Source: Streptomyces sp. XD-27 | GTDB lineage: Bacteria > Actinomycetota > Actinomycetes > Streptomycetales > Streptomycetaceae | Direction of reading: 5' to 3' | NCBI RefSeq assembly: GCF_030553055.1 | Contig: NZ_CP130713.1 | Location: 7,378,001-7,442,000 of the forward strand | DNA length: 64,000 nt | In this document: in pieces, positions 15,420 through 24,199 of the stretch | Layout: the number at the start of each line of letters is the position of its first letter | Numbering within the stretch: the first letter of the stretch is position 1 | Notes under the pieces: model-generated | Database searches by the model: none | What the model was told of the DNA's origin: nothing | Seen by the model: the letters and a program-made list of their open reading frames with translations, nothing else | Made by a program: the position numbers and the translations under genes

Positions 15420-16748
15420 ATGGCATCGCACACCACCACCCCTGATCTGGACGCCGCCGCCGTCGTCGACCGGCTCCGCACCACCTTCGCCACCCGCCGC
15501 ACCACCTCCACCGCCTGGCGGCGCAGCCAGCTCACGGCCCTGCGCACCCTGCTCACCGACCACCGCGACGACCTCCTCGCCGCGCTCGCCGCCGACCTCG
15601 GCAAGGGACCCGAGGAGGCCTACCGCACCGAGATCGGCTTCACCCTCAACGAGATCGACCACACCCTCGACCGGCTCGACGACTGGCTGGCCCCCCGGCC
15701 CGCGCAGCTCCCCGACCGGCTGCTCCCGGCCACCGCCCAGGTCGTCCGCGAACCGCTCGGCGTCGTCCTGGTGATCGCGCCCTGGAACTACCCGCTGCAA
15801 CTCGCGCTCGCCCCCCTCGTCGGCGCGCTGGCCGCCGGCAACTGCGCCGTCGTCAAGCCCAGCGAACTCGCCCCCGCGACCTCGGCCGCGCTCGCCCGGC
15901 TGCTGCCGCGCCACCTGGACGCCGAGGCGGTGGCCGTCGTCGAGGGCGCCGTCCCGGAGACCACCGCGCTGCTGGCCCAGCGCTTCGACCACATCTTCTA
16001 CACCGGCAACGGCACCGTCGGCCGGATCGTGATGGCCGCCGCCGCCCGGCACCTGACCCCCGTCACGCTGGAGCTGGGAGGCAAGAGCCCGGCCGTCCTC
16101 GACCCGGGCACGGACCTGGCCGCCGCCGCCCGGCGGCTGGTCGCCGGCAAGTTCCTCAACGCCGGCCAGACCTGCGTCGCCCCCGACTACGTCCTGGCGA
16201 TCGGCGACACCGCCAGGGACATCGAGCCCCACCTCGCCAAGGCCGTAACCGAGGCCTACGGAGCGGATCCGGCCACCGCGCCCGAGTACGGACGGATCGT
16301 CAACGAGCGCCACTTCGACCGGCTGACCGCGCTCCTCGACAGCGGCCGTACGGTCACCGGCGGCACCCACCACCGCGCCGACCGCTACCTGGCACCCACC
16401 GTCCTCGCCGATGTCTCCCCCGACGCCCCTGTGATGCGGGAAGAGATCTTCGGCCCGATCCTGCCCATCGTGGCCGTGCCCGACCTGGACGCGGCGATCG
16501 CGTTCATCAACGGCCGCGACAAGCCGCTGGCCCTGTACGCGTTCACCGACTCCGACGAGACCAAGCACAGGCTGCTGACCGAGACCTCCTCCGGCGCACT
16601 CACCTTCGGCGTGCCGGTCGCCCACCTCACCGCGCCCGACCTGCCCTTCGGCGGAGTGGGCGAGAGCGGGATGGGGCGCTACCACGGCGAGTACTCACTG
16701 GAGACCTTCAGCCACGCCAAGGCGGTGCTCGACAAGCCGCTGGGGTGA
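15420..16748 (+). CDS. Aldehyde dehydrogenase family protein (class 3-like)
   Basis: The start is ATG 15420, right after the operator; the longer frame crosses the divergent gene. The 442-residue NAD(P)-dependent aldehyde dehydrogenase has LGVVLVIAPWNYPLQLALAP and AAGNCAVVKPSELAP (cofactor binding), the glutamate block LELGGKSPAVL, the nucleophile region FLNAGQTCVAPDYVL with the catalytic Cys, and EEIFGPILPI. Length and the missing N-terminal extension match the short ALDH3/YwdH-like branch, which oxidises aliphatic or aromatic aldehydes. Expression is probably derepressed when the divergent TetR binds its ligand. Confidence 0.95.
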   Translation: MASHTTTPDLDAAAVVDRLRTTFATRRTTSTAWRRSQLTALRTLLTDHRDDLLAALAADLGKGPEEAYRTEIGFTLNEIDHTLDRLDDWLAPRPAQLPDRLLPATAQVVREPLGVVLVIAPWNYPLQLALAPLVGALAAGNCAVVKPSELAPATSAALARLLPRHLDAEAVAVVEGAVPETTALLAQRFDHIFYTGNGTVGRIVMAAAARHLTPVTLELGGKSPAVLDPGTDLAAAARRLVAGKFLNAGQTCVAPDYVLAIGDTARDIEPHLAKAVTEAYGADPATAPEYGRIVNERHFDRLTALLDSGRTVTGGTHHRADRYLAPTVLADVSPDAPVMREEIFGPILPIVAVPDLDAAIAFINGRDKPLALYAFTDSDETKHRLLTETSSGALTFGVPVAHLTAPDLPFGGVGESGMGRYHGEYSLETFSHAKAVLDKPLG

Positions 16749-16934
16749 CCGAGGACGCGGCGACCGATGGCGAGCTCTCGCGGCCGCGGCCACGCCTTGG
16801 GGACCGGGATCCGGAACACCCGTCGGCCTGGTGTGTCCGCCCGGGGCGCGATAGGAAGATCGAATGAGTCGCCTTCCCGTCTACGGCCCGGAAGGGCCCA
16901 TCCGCGCCACGACCGCCTCGGACGCACCCGGGAC

Positions 16935-17444
16935 GTGTCGTCGAAAGCCCATCGCCATGCCTTCACGACCTGGTATGCCTCGGTCCCCGAGCTGGCGCCG
17001 GTCGCCGAGACGCTCTACGAGCAGCTGAAGGCCCCCGAGCACTGGGTGCCCTACGCGGACGCCCAGTCCACACTGAGCCGACTGGCAGGCGCCGGCGTGG
17101 CCCTGGGCGTGGTCAGCGATGTGGGATGGGATCTGCGTGCCACCTTCGCCCACCACGGCTTGGACGGCTATTTCTCTTCCTGGGTGCATTCCTACGAGCA
17201 CAACACCGAGAAGCCCGATCCGCTGCTGTTCCGGCACGCGTGCCGCGAACTGGGCGCCGCACCCGCCACGACACTCATGGTGGGCGACCACCCCGCAAAG
17301 GACGGCGGCGCGGCCGCCGCGGGACTGCGCTCCTATGTGCTGCCCGCAGGAGCCGCTCCTGGCTCGTATCGCGGGCTGGACGCCGTGCCGTGGCTGGCCG
17401 GGCTCATCTCGTCCGTGGACCAGGGCCAGGGCAGAGGCGCGTGA
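16935..17444 (+). pseudogene. HAD-family hydrolase, N-terminally truncated
   Basis: The coherent part starts at about GTG 16935 (SSKAHRHAFTTWYASVPELAP). It has a HAD cap, motif II (LGVVSDVGWDLR), motif III (EHNTEKPDPLLFRHACRELG) and motif IV (TLMVGDHPAKDGGAAAAGL). Motif I, the DxD nucleophile loop, is not present upstream in any frame: 16860-16934 has no family features. Like the HAD gene at 6669, it is probably a remnant. A different, unrecognised start that tolerates loss of motif I cannot be excluded. Confidence 0.65.
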
Positions 17445-17537
17445 GGAGCAGGCGCCCATGCGCACGTACTGCTCCGCACGGGTGAATGTCGGCGAGTCGG
17501 CACCGAAAGCGGCCGCTGACACGGAACCAGTCACAGG

Positions 17538-20500
17538 GTGAACGTTGGCAGGGATGCTTCGCGGCAGCTGGCGCAGCAGGGATACGAACGGGCCAGGAAA
17601 TGGCGGGTCCGCAAGAGCGGCTGGTACCTCCCGCTCCTCGCACTCACCTTCCTCGGCGCGCTCGTCCTGCTGTCCCTGGCCGCCACCGCCGTGCTCACTC
17701 TGGTGGAGGGCGCGGACGACGGATTCCGGTCGCCCCTCACATGGATCGACGAACAGTGCAAGAAGAGCGACGAGTCCTGTGGCGTCCTCCGGAGCATCTT
17801 CATGCCGTTCCTCACCCTTTCCCTGGCCACGATCACCTACCTCTTCTTCCGCTTCACCCACGTGCGCAGGACGTATTTCAAGAAGGCCAGGGAGGCGCCG
17901 CACGAGCTGGTGGAGACGGCGGGCGGCGTTTTCGGCAAGGTGGTGGGCCGCGACCAGCTCTGCGAGGTCCTCATGGAGGACCTGCGGAACAACCGGAGCC
18001 GCCGTACGCACCTCGTCGTCGGCGGCGTCGGAGCCGGCAAGACGGCCCTGGTCGTGCTGCTGACGGAGCAGCTCGCCCGGCGCAACGCCGTGCCCGTGCC
18101 ACTGAGGCTGCGCAGCGCCGAAAGCGACCTGGACTTCCGGAAACTGGCGTTCGAACGGTTCTCCCGCGAGGTTCAGGGGCACATCCGCTCCGACGCCGAA
18201 GGGGAGAAGGTGTGGCGGCGACTGTGCCAGCAGGGGCGGATCGTCGTCCTCGCGGACGGTCTGGAGGAGGCGCTGACCGGTGAGAACCTGGCGGAGGAGC
18301 GCGACACCATCATCAGACTGGCGATCCGCCGGGCCAACGACGAGCGGCTGCCGCTCCTCATCACCTCGCGGCCGCACAACTCGCTGAGGGGCATGGAGGC
18401 GTCCCTCACCGATCTGGAGCCGCTGAGCGAGGAGGCCGCCCTCTCCTACATCTCCTCCGGCAGCGCCTGGGAGGACCGCCAGCGCCTGGACTGGATCGTG
18501 GAGAAGGCCGGCATCGCGGAGGCGCCCACCTATCTGCAGATCGCCAGCGAACTGCACGAGGAGGGCCTGCTGGAACGCGCCCTCACCGGCCGCTCCCAGG
18601 AGGAGCCGGTGGAGACGCGCGGCGGGGACCGGGCGGCGCTGCGCTTCCATCTCCTCGACACCTGGGTCAACGCCCTCATCAGCGGGCGCATCCGCCCCGA
18701 CGTGCCGCTCAACGAGGACGAGCGGCGGGGGGCGATCCACTACCTGTCCGCGCTGGCGTGCGCCGGACTCGCCGCGGACTCCTCCGAGGTGTGCTTCACC
18801 GACCTGGTGGACGAGCAGAACCTCTCGCGGCCCCGCTATCCGGAGATCATCCGGGAACTGGCGAGGAGGGTCGAGGGTAGCCAGTTGGACATCCGTCTCG
18901 CCGCGCACTGGGGTATGCGGATGGGACTGCTGGAGCTGGGCGGGGACCGGGTCCGTTTTCAGCACAGCGTGATCCAGGCCCACCTCGGGGCCCGGTTCAT
19001 GAACGCCGTGATCCATCCCGACATGCCCGCGGAGCCCAGGGACGGGTCCTACTTCCCCGCGGCGCTGGAGAGGCCCGGGCGGGAACTGCTGATGGCCATG
19101 GTGCTGTACTCCCGTACACCCGAGGGAGCCTGCGTCCACGAGGAGGCGCACGGCGGCAGGACGCCCTGGTGCCCGCTGTCAGCGGCGCGCGACCTCCTGC
19201 TGCATGCGGCCTGCCGGGCGCAGATGGTCGACGACGGGCAGCCGGCATCCCCCGACGGCAGGACCCCTGATGGAAGAACTCCCGACGGAAGGACCCCTGA
19301 GGGTAGGACTCCCGGCGGCAGGAACCCTGACGGCAGGACCCCCGATGGAAGGACCTCCGGAGGACGGGCCTCGGACGCGCAGCGCCTCTTCGGCCGCACC
19401 CTGCACACGAAGGCGCTGGAGCTGTACGCGGCGGCCCTGGAGATCGACAGCGCCGACGCCGCGCCGCAGCAGCACCTGATCGCCATGCAACTGGCCACCT
19501 CCTGGCCGGACCTGCGCGCACGCGATCCGCACACCCTGGGTACGGCCAAGGCGCTGCTGGTGTCACGCTTCGGCGAAGCGATGCGCACAGTCGCCCGCAG
19601 GCGCACCCTGCAACCCGCCTACCTGGAACTGTTCGAGATCGCGCGTCTGGAGCCCTCGTACCCCGTCCGCGTCGCCATCGCGCAGGAGATCGGGGCCGGC
19701 GGCGACAGCGCCTTCGCGGCGCTCCAGCCACGTCTGCGCGGCCCGCAGACCGTCCAGGACCAGCGGATGGAACGCGAACCGGACTGGGTGGAGGCGCTCT
19801 GGGGCGGTCAGCAGCCGGAAGCCGTCGCGGATCAGGAGAGCAGGAGCCGCCGCCAGGCGGAGGGCGAGGTCGCGCGCACCAAACGGGAGTTGCGGGAACG
19901 CGAGGAGCAAAGGCGCGTGGAGCGCCGGCGGGAGGGTGAGGAACGCGAGACCGAGGAGCGGGAGTGGCGGGACAACACCCTGTGTGCCTGGCTGGTCCCG
20001 CTTCTGGTGGGCTCGGTCACCACCCATCGTCACCAGGACACCCCGTACGAGTTCCTCGAGGGCTGGGTGCGGCGGGTGGGCGCGCCGGAACCGGCCGACG
20101 GCCCCGCTCTCGACCTGACCGTGGAAGTGGCGCTGGCCCAGGGTTTCAAGTACGCGGCCAACCGCCGCCACCGCCATCCCCACGCCCGCCCCGAGGCCCG
20201 GGAGTACCTGAGCGAGCAGGCCTGGAACATGCTCAAGCGCACCCGGTTCTGGTTCACCCGCCTCACCCTGCTGCACGCGCTGACCCTGTGGGACCTGCCC
20301 GACGGCACCACGGTGACGCACCCCGAGCGGGGGAGGGGCTCCGACCCCGCGGAGCAGGTCCGCCAGTGGCTCGACCTCCCCGACGGCGAGCCGCAACACC
20401 CCTTCGTCGGTGCGGCCGCCGAACTCTGTGTGTGGGCCATGAAGACCCGGCAGCCGGAACGGTTCCTCTGGATCGACGAATCCGGGGTCGCCGCACAGGT

Positions 20501-21011
20501 CGGCTCGCAGACGGCCCCGCGGGGCGAAGCCCGCAAGCACCACCTGTGGATCCCGCCCTCCACCGGCTGGAGCACCCTGCACCCGCGCGCCCAGCAACTC
20601 CTCGCCGACGTGCTCCTGCTGCTCAACCTCGCCGAGCGCGGAGACTGGCCCAAGGACCGGCTCCGGCGTCTTCAGCGCACCGCCCGGCCGGACCTGCCCC
20701 CCTGCCTCACACGGGACCGCAGCCCCCTCGACCCGGGACGCAGCGTCGTCCGTACGGCGGCCTCGCAGGCGGGCTCCAACTGCCGAGACGACTGCTCCTT
20801 CGAACTGTGCCCCTACCCGTCCATGGGCTTCGACAGCCACCGGGTCGAGCTGGGCGAGGCCTTCTGCCGGGCGCAGTCCACCCTGCTGTCGCGGTCGCAG
20901 TCCCCGTTCCGCCCCCAGACCGGGTGGCAGCAGCGCACGGACGTCGCGGAGCTCAGGAAATTCTGGGAGCGGATGGGACAGCGCGCCCAGAACAACACCA
21001 GGCCCAGATGA
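17538..21011 (+). CDS. Large membrane-anchored P-loop NTPase (STAND/NACHT-like)
   Basis: This 1157-residue protein begins at GTG 17538. Two membrane helices lie at about residues 28-56 and 88-107, then the NTPase: Walker A GGVGAGKT at 162-169 (Lys168), Walker B RIVVLADGLEE at 234-244 with Asp240, and the sensor-like LPLLITSRPHNSL, the order seen in NACHT/STAND ATPases. Residues 572-611 are eight Asp-Gly-Arg-Thr-Pro pentapeptides. A highly charged coiled coil follows at about 770-812, then a C-terminal domain of about 340 residues with several Cys and Trp that I do not recognise. STAND proteins are signal-responsive switches, and many act in phage defence or regulation. No effector or toxin domain is visible, so the role is open. 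It stands alone on its strand. Confidence 0.85.
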   Translation: MNVGRDASRQLAQQGYERARKWRVRKSGWYLPLLALTFLGALVLLSLAATAVLTLVEGADDGFRSPLTWIDEQCKKSDESCGVLRSIFMPFLTLSLATITYLFFRFTHVRRTYFKKAREAPHELVETAGGVFGKVVGRDQLCEVLMEDLRNNRSRRTHLVVGGVGAGKTALVVLLTEQLARRNAVPVPLRLRSAESDLDFRKLAFERFSREVQGHIRSDAEGEKVWRRLCQQGRIVVLADGLEEALTGENLAEERDTIIRLAIRRANDERLPLLITSRPHNSLRGMEASLTDLEPLSEEAALSYISSGSAWEDRQRLDWIVEKAGIAEAPTYLQIASELHEEGLLERALTGRSQEEPVETRGGDRAALRFHLLDTWVNALISGRIRPDVPLNEDERRGAIHYLSALACAGLAADSSEVCFTDLVDEQNLSRPRYPEIIRELARRVEGSQLDIRLAAHWGMRMGLLELGGDRVRFQHSVIQAHLGARFMNAVIHPDMPAEPRDGSYFPAALERPGRELLMAMVLYSRTPEGACVHEEAHGGRTPWCPLSAARDLLLHAACRAQMVDDGQPASPDGRTPDGRTPDGRTPEGRTPGGRNPDGRTPDGRTSGGRASDAQRLFGRTLHTKALELYAAALEIDSADAAPQQHLIAMQLATSWPDLRARDPHTLGTAKALLVSRFGEAMRTVARRRTLQPAYLELFEIARLEPSYPVRVAIAQEIGAGGDSAFAALQPRLRGPQTVQDQRMEREPDWVEALWGGQQPEAVADQESRSRRQAEGEVARTKRELREREEQRRVERRREGEERETEEREWRDNTLCAWLVPLLVGSVTTHRHQDTPYEFLEGWVRRVGAPEPADGPALDLTVEVALAQGFKYAANRRHRHPHARPEAREYLSEQAWNMLKRTRFWFTRLTLLHALTLWDLPDGTTVTHPERGRGSDPAEQVRQWLDLPDGEPQHPFVGAAAELCVWAMKTRQPERFLWIDESGVAAQVGSQTAPRGEARKHHLWIPPSTGWSTLHPRAQQLLADVLLLLNLAERGDWPKDRLRRLQRTARPDLPPCLTRDRSPLDPGRSVVRTAASQAGSNCRDDCSFELCPYPSMGFDSHRVELGEAFCRAQSTLLSRSQSPFRPQTGWQQRTDVAELRKFWERMGQRAQNNTRPR
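19251..19370 (+). repeat. 15-bp tandem repeat encoding PDGRT pentapeptides
   Basis: Eight consecutive 15-bp units inside the NTPase gene encode PDGRT or close variants (PEGRT, PGGRN, SGGRA). Synonymous differences between units show purifying selection on the peptide and argue against an assembly artefact. It probably forms a flexible linker between the helical sensor region and the coiled coil. Confidence 0.85.
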
Positions 21012-21056
21012 CCTGCGCGGCAAGGACGGCCGCTCTCGCGCCTGGAGGGCCGGTCG

Positions 21057-21983
21057 TCAGCCGGGGTGGGCGGCCGTCAGTTCCTTCTCCCACGTGAGGA
21101 GGTCGTCGAAGTACAAGCGACCTCGGTCCGTCCAGTCGGCGACCGGCTCCAGTGCCTCGATGGTTCCCCTGAGGCGCCGCAGAGCATCGTCGCGCCGCTC
21201 GGAGACCTCGGGCGGCGCTGTCGGCTCCCGCGACCAGCGCGTGAGCCCGAACGCCATGCGCGCGAGGACGTGGGCGGCGTGCACGGCTCCTGCGACCGGT
21301 CGCGGATCCGGGCGCAGCGGGTGGCTCACCATGGCGTCGCCGTTCGTCACGAACGTCTCGAACTGGTTGCGCAGATAGAGGGCGTGGTGGCCGGTTTCGT
21401 GCAGGAGCGCCTCGAAAGCGGCCGGAGTGCTTTCGACGCTGGACGTACCGAGGTAGATGGCTCCGAAGGTCTGCCGAAGCGTGCCCGAACGGAAGGCGCC
21501 ACCCTGCACGTACACGATGACGCGGATCAGCAGATCCGCTTCCAGTGCGGCCTCCGGCCATACTCTGCGCAGGGTCTCCCGGGCGGCTTCGAGGTGCTCA
21601 ATTCCCTTCTGCATGCCGGGTGTTCCGAAGTCGGCGTCCCCTGCTCCACTGGTCCGCCGGATGTCTGCCAGCAGTTGCTGTACGCCCCATTGGCACCAGT
21701 CGGGACACGGCGACGCACCGAGCACGATGTGGTCGAGGGGAGGCATGACGGCGGAAGTGCCCAGGGTGCGGATGAGGTCGGCGATGCGCTCGACGTCCAC
21801 GTCCGTGGATGGCCGTGTCGCCTCCCACACCAGGCCGGGGTGCAGACAGGAGGGCTCATGCCCGTCCTCAAGGCATGGCTTGAGATGTCGGAAGACCGCC
21901 CTTTGGTGACTTCGGACCAAGCTCATGGTGCCCGTTGGAGTGATCCCGACCCGGATCGCTTCGTCCCGGCCGGTCCCCATCAC
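21057..21983 (-). CDS. HExxH-motif protein, peptide beta-hydroxylase type
   Basis: A 308-residue soluble protein. The only strong motif is EALLHETGHHALYLRNQFE with H195-E196-x-x-H199, followed by a hydrophobic helix, as in the HExxH proteins found in RiPP clusters that are now described as alpha-ketoglutarate-dependent peptide beta-hydroxylases rather than proteases. It is the last gene of a five-gene minus-strand set, and its ATG overlaps the upstream JmjC gene by 4 bp, so it is co-translated. This assignment rests on the motif, the size and the peptide-cluster context. A conventional metalloprotease remains possible. Confidence 0.7.
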   Translation of the reverse strand: MMGTGRDEAIRVGITPTGTMSLVRSHQRAVFRHLKPCLEDGHEPSCLHPGLVWEATRPSTDVDVERIADLIRTLGTSAVMPPLDHIVLGASPCPDWCQWGVQQLLADIRRTSGAGDADFGTPGMQKGIEHLEAARETLRRVWPEAALEADLLIRVIVYVQGGAFRSGTLRQTFGAIYLGTSSVESTPAAFEALLHETGHHALYLRNQFETFVTNGDAMVSHPLRPDPRPVAGAVHAAHVLARMAFGLTRWSREPTAPPEVSERRDDALRRLRGTIEALEPVADWTDRGRLYFDDLLTWEKELTAAHPG

Positions 21984-22936
21984 GCGTCACCTGGCTTCGA
22001 CTCCACTTTCAGAACCTCGGCCAGCGAGGTCGGTTCCGACCTCGCAAGTTCCTCTTCGCGTGCCTGCAGTCGCCGCAGAATCAGCGCCGATATCATCTCG
22101 TCGCCCAGATCATCCAGCGCGCGATTCACATCTTCCCGGACCGATCGCCAGAGTTCTCGCGATGCGCCGCTCACCGCCTCGGCCCTGCCCGGCAGACGGG
22201 CCCGCATGGATTCGGTCCGCTCGGCCACCAGATCCAGTACGTCATGCAGGACATCGACCCAGTGGTCCTCCACTCCGTCGGAGAACGTGATGTGAACGGA
22301 CCCGTCTTCGCCCGTGATTCCCTCGTGGTAGTAGCCGCGCGGGAGGTAGAGGCAGTCGCCGGGGTGGAGGGTTATCTCGTGAGCCAGTGGGGTTTCCGGC
22401 TTGTCGCCCGGCTTCGAGCGCCTGATGGGCCATGTCTTGGGCGGTTCGTGAAGTCGCCACGTCTTGGAGCCGGCCAACTGCCGTATGAAGACGCTCGCCA
22501 TGTCGTAATGGACCGGCGCACCCTGCGCGTGGGGCGGGGTCAGGAAGGCATTGGCGGCGACGGGGCAGCCGACGTCGTCAGCCAGGTCCGCGCAGAATGA
22601 CGCGACTTCGGGGCAGTAGGTGGACATCGCCTGAAAGACGAGCGTCGCTCCTGCCCGCATCTCGGACACCACGTACTGCGGATCTGCGAGCCCGGACAGC
22701 ACCCTGCGTTCGTCGGCTCCGCCCTTGGCCTTGGCGGCGTCCCGGACTCCTATGTCCTCGCCCTTGCGCCAAAGCCTGATATAGGGGGCGCGCAGTCCTC
22801 GGTCAAAGAGGAGCTGCTGTGCGATCTCCGTCGAGAAGACACGGTCCAGCTTGCCCAGATTCCGGCTGACGTGCGGCTTCCTGTCCCGAAGAGATGCCAG
22901 CATGGATGGATCATCAAGAACTTCTTCCAGCGCCAT
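21980..22936 (-). CDS. JmjC/cupin-8 type Fe(II)/2-oxoglutarate oxygenase
   Basis: A 318-residue JmjC-domain protein related to the ribosomal-protein arginine hydroxylase (YcfD/RoxA-like) and peptide-modifying cupins. Iron ligands are visible: His143 and Asp145 in GAPVHYDMASVFIRQLAGS, and the distal His204 in DCLYLPRGYYHEGITG. The C-terminal 90 residues are helical and charged (ALDDLGDEMISALILRRL), matching the dimerisation/winged-helix part of RoxA-like enzymes. It overlaps the MFS gene upstream and the HExxH gene downstream. With the peptide gene at 25426-25590 it is the best candidate for side-chain hydroxylation of a peptide. Confidence 0.82.
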   Translation of the reverse strand: MALEEVLDDPSMLASLRDRKPHVSRNLGKLDRVFSTEIAQQLLFDRGLRAPYIRLWRKGEDIGVRDAAKAKGGADERRVLSGLADPQYVVSEMRAGATLVFQAMSTYCPEVASFCADLADDVGCPVAANAFLTPPHAQGAPVHYDMASVFIRQLAGSKTWRLHEPPKTWPIRRSKPGDKPETPLAHEITLHPGDCLYLPRGYYHEGITGEDGSVHITFSDGVEDHWVDVLHDVLDLVAERTESMRARLPGRAEAVSGASRELWRSVREDVNRALDDLGDEMISALILRRLQAREEELARSEPTSLAEVLKVESKPGDA

Positions 22937-24197
22937 CTGCTACCTCCGAATTCTCGATATCTGACCGTTCATCCTGATGGAAATCGCGTACCCCGGGCAC
23001 AGTCAGCACCAGGGCTGAGGCGGTGAGTTGCACGACCGCGGCGACGACGAGCACCGTCGTGCGGCCCAGTGCGTCTGCCAGCGGCCCGACGCAAGCGAGG
23101 CCGAGCGGCAGCAAGGCGAGGCTGCACAACCAGTCGACCGAGGTCACCCGGCCGAGAAGCGACGCGGGGAACTGGCGTTGCAGTGCGGTCTGCAAAAGGA
23201 TGTTGAAGGGCATCATCGCGAGTCCCGCGATCATGTATCCGCCCATCACCCACCACACGGAGAACGGGGTGAGGAGGACAAGGGGAACGGCGACGAAGAG
23301 CGCGTTGAAGACGATCGCACTTATTCCGGGACGCCGCAACGGAATTCGCCCGACGACGATCGTGCCGATGAATCCGCTGAGGCTGAACATGGCGATCACC
23401 AGGCCGTAGGCCGAGGGGCCGGTGAATTCCTCCTGAGTGATGACGGGCAGCAGCACCATGTGCGGCGCGACGACGAACATGGTCTGCACCGCGGTCATGA
23501 GGAGAACGGCCGACGTCCACCGAACGCGGCGTACCGCCGACAGCCCTTCGTGGGTCTCCCGGATGATGGAGGAACGGGTCGCCGACTTTTCCCTCGGCGG
23601 TTCGGTCACCGCGAGGACGCACACCAGACTCACCGCGAATGTCGCCGCGTTGACGGCGAAGGCCCACCGGGTACCGGCGGTGGCCACCAGGAGCCCGCCG
23701 AGCGCCGGTCCCACCACGGCTGCGGCGCTCTCCATGCCGCCTCGCCACGCATTCGCGCTGAGCAGCCGCTCGTCGGGGACGAGTGAGGGCACAAGCCCGC
23801 CATAGGCGGGGCGGAAGAATGCCTCACCGCTGCCCACCAGGAAGGTCATGACGGCCAGCGGAAGTGTTCCGGTGTCGAACGTTCCCAGCACCACCGCGGT
23901 GATGGCCGCAAGGCGGAATCCATCAGCGAGGATCATGGCTCTTCGCCGGGGCACACGGTCCGCCCACACACCGCCGACGAGCGCGAACAGGACCGTGGCG
24001 AGCATGCGGGCGCCGATCACCAGGCCGACATCGCCGGCATCGCCGCCGTTCTCGATCACCCGGAGAGACACGGCTACGTTGAACAGCTGGTCTCCCACCG
24101 CGCTGACTGCCTGCCCGGCCCAGAGATACCGGAAGTCGCGCAGTCCCATGGCGCTGTCGGCCAGGCGCCCGGTGAACAAGGTGTTCCGGTCAGGCAT
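22914..24197 (-). CDS. MFS transporter (drug/peptide exporter type)
   Basis: A 427-residue major facilitator with twelve predicted membrane helices. The N-terminal half has FRYLWAGQAVSAVGDQLFNVAV and GGVWADRVPRRRAMILADG, the Asp-x4-Arg loop motif A of MFS_3/enterobactin-exporter-like proteins. The C-terminal half has FSLSGFIGTIVVGRIPLRRPG. It is 2 bp downstream of the M29-like gene and overlaps the JmjC gene by 23 bp, so it is co-expressed with the modification enzymes. The likely job is export of, and immunity to, the product of this operon. Confidence 0.9.
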   Translation of the reverse strand: MPDRNTLFTGRLADSAMGLRDFRYLWAGQAVSAVGDQLFNVAVSLRVIENGGDAGDVGLVIGARMLATVLFALVGGVWADRVPRRRAMILADGFRLAAITAVVLGTFDTGTLPLAVMTFLVGSGEAFFRPAYGGLVPSLVPDERLLSANAWRGGMESAAAVVGPALGGLLVATAGTRWAFAVNAATFAVSLVCVLAVTEPPREKSATRSSIIRETHEGLSAVRRVRWTSAVLLMTAVQTMFVVAPHMVLLPVITQEEFTGPSAYGLVIAMFSLSGFIGTIVVGRIPLRRPGISAIVFNALFVAVPLVLLTPFSVWWVMGGYMIAGLAMMPFNILLQTALQRQFPASLLGRVTSVDWLCSLALLPLGLACVGPLADALGRTTVLVVAAVVQLTASALVLTVPGVRDFHQDERSDIENSEVADGAGRSS

Positions 24198-24199
24198 GC

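Noticed and set aside
14697..16685. A 662-codon minus-strand frame across the aldehyde dehydrogenase gene
   Set aside because: It is the antisense of the well-supported aldehyde dehydrogenase, low in recognisable motifs and Gly/Arg-rich. Only its last 35 residues are real, as the shifted tail of the TetR gene.
16881..19151. A 756-codon minus-strand frame overlapping the NTPase
   Set aside because: Antisense shadow: the plus-strand protein has Walker motifs and membrane helices, this one has none.
19251..19370. Direct 15-bp repeats considered as a CRISPR or iteron array
   Set aside because: There are no spacers, and the units are in frame and encode a conserved pentapeptide inside a large gene.
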